Under the pieces are notes generated by a model. The model was not told the DNA's origin. It made no database searches and saw only the letters and a program-made list of their open reading frames with translations. From DASUAS01 sp963750045 (lineage in GTDB: Bacteria; Actinomycetota; Acidimicrobiia; IMCC26256; DASPTH01), in contig CAVVPD010000004.1 in assembly GCA_963750045.1 (NCBI GenBank), forward strand, positions 673,198 to 737,197: a DNA stretch of 64,000 bases. Direction: 5' to 3'. This document shows, piece after piece, positions 63,782 through 64,000 of the stretch. The translations under genes were made by a program, and so were the position numbers. Each line of letters starts with the position of its first letter. Position 1 is the first letter of the stretch.

Positions 63782-64000
63782 CTCGACATGACGCTACGTC
63801 TACTCCGACTCCGCTCGGTCGATGTCGCGAACTCGGCATGAGTCAGTGGGTGTCGGGTTCGCCAGCACAGAACAGCTCGGCGCGTCGAAAGAGGACATGC
63901 AGCGAGAGCTGATGACAAATCGCGACAAGCGGCGTTTCGAACCCCTGCTCCGGCCTCGCCTCACTGCCCCTGACCTGCGTCGACGCGCTCGGTCTGTGGT
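63782..64000. other. Right edge, no supported gene
   Basis: The final 219 bases contain short open frames on both strands but no recognisable protein, tRNA or repeat. A gene may continue beyond the window. Confidence 0.3.

Noticed and set aside
63940..63970. TTCGAA-containing stretch resembling a tRNA T-arm
   Set aside because: The flanking bases do not form a paired T stem and no cloverleaf can be drawn.

Overview
The window is a high-GC chromosomal or MAG segment from an actinobacterium, most plausibly an Acidimicrobiia-like lineage (inferred; no rRNA gene is present). The signs are frequent GTG starts, ATGA/GTGA-coupled operons, a SARP (BTAD) regulator, a GAP-family membrane protein, GAF-ANTAR regulators, a DivIVA-like coiled-coil protein and Hsa-type aromatic catabolism. 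No rRNA, tRNA or CRISPR array was found. Single-base frameshifts are unusually common, so several genes are described as reconstructions across two or more frames.

Left part (1-6958): the 3' end of a SARP regulator, a secreted Cys-rich repeat protein, an intact PAS-GGDEF-EAL c-di-GMP enzyme, a GH15 glucoamylase/trehalase with one frameshift, a UBP-type zinc-finger protein and a GAP-family membrane protein. From 7007 to 9803 a tightly coupled ferredoxin / ferredoxin reductase / cytochrome P450 operon follows. Upstream of it lies a relic of a flavin monooxygenase.

Central catabolic cluster (10934-25261): this is the most interesting region. It holds a complete meta-cleavage set: HsaA-like flavin hydroxylase, extradiol dioxygenase, HsaD-like C-C hydrolase, hydratase, aldolase and acylating aldehyde dehydrogenase. 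With them are an IclR regulator, an SDR, an orphan LivK-type binding protein and two large formylglycine sulfatases, one at each side. The logic is desulfation of an aryl sulfate, ortho-hydroxylation of the phenol, ring cleavage, and release of pyruvate plus an acyl-CoA. A phenolic steroid sulfate is one possible substrate.

Region 25.4-35.9 kb holds decayed genes (a CMD C-terminus, an MFS exporter, a frameshifted second binding protein, an SDR and a quinone oxidoreductase). It also holds an intact operon of acyl-CoA dehydrogenase, HAD protein, APH-like kinase and TetR, with an SDR beside it. This is the unfused equivalent of eukaryotic ACAD10/ACAD11 and resembles the levulinate / 4-hydroxyacyl-CoA pathway. 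From 36 to 45.4 kb come DivIVA-like and MscS proteins, an enoyl-CoA hydratase / MaoC / acyl-CoA ligase operon, an APC permease and two GAF-ANTAR genes.

Right part: two truncated insertion sequences (IS3, IS110) meet head-on at about 46.5 kb. A form-II CO-dehydrogenase-like molybdo-hydroxylase (coxSLM type) is bracketed by a near-perfect 29-bp direct repeat. cydB survives beside a cydA reduced to its C-terminus. A MarR-linked cluster (amidohydrolase, acyl-CoA ligase, SMP-30, VOC protein, SDR) carries two matching candidate operators. The right edge looks like an eroded defence region: an AbiE-like gene pair with a palindromic operator, a DUF6880 protein apparently lacking its SWIM domain, and the broken N-terminus of a nuclease-type defence protein.
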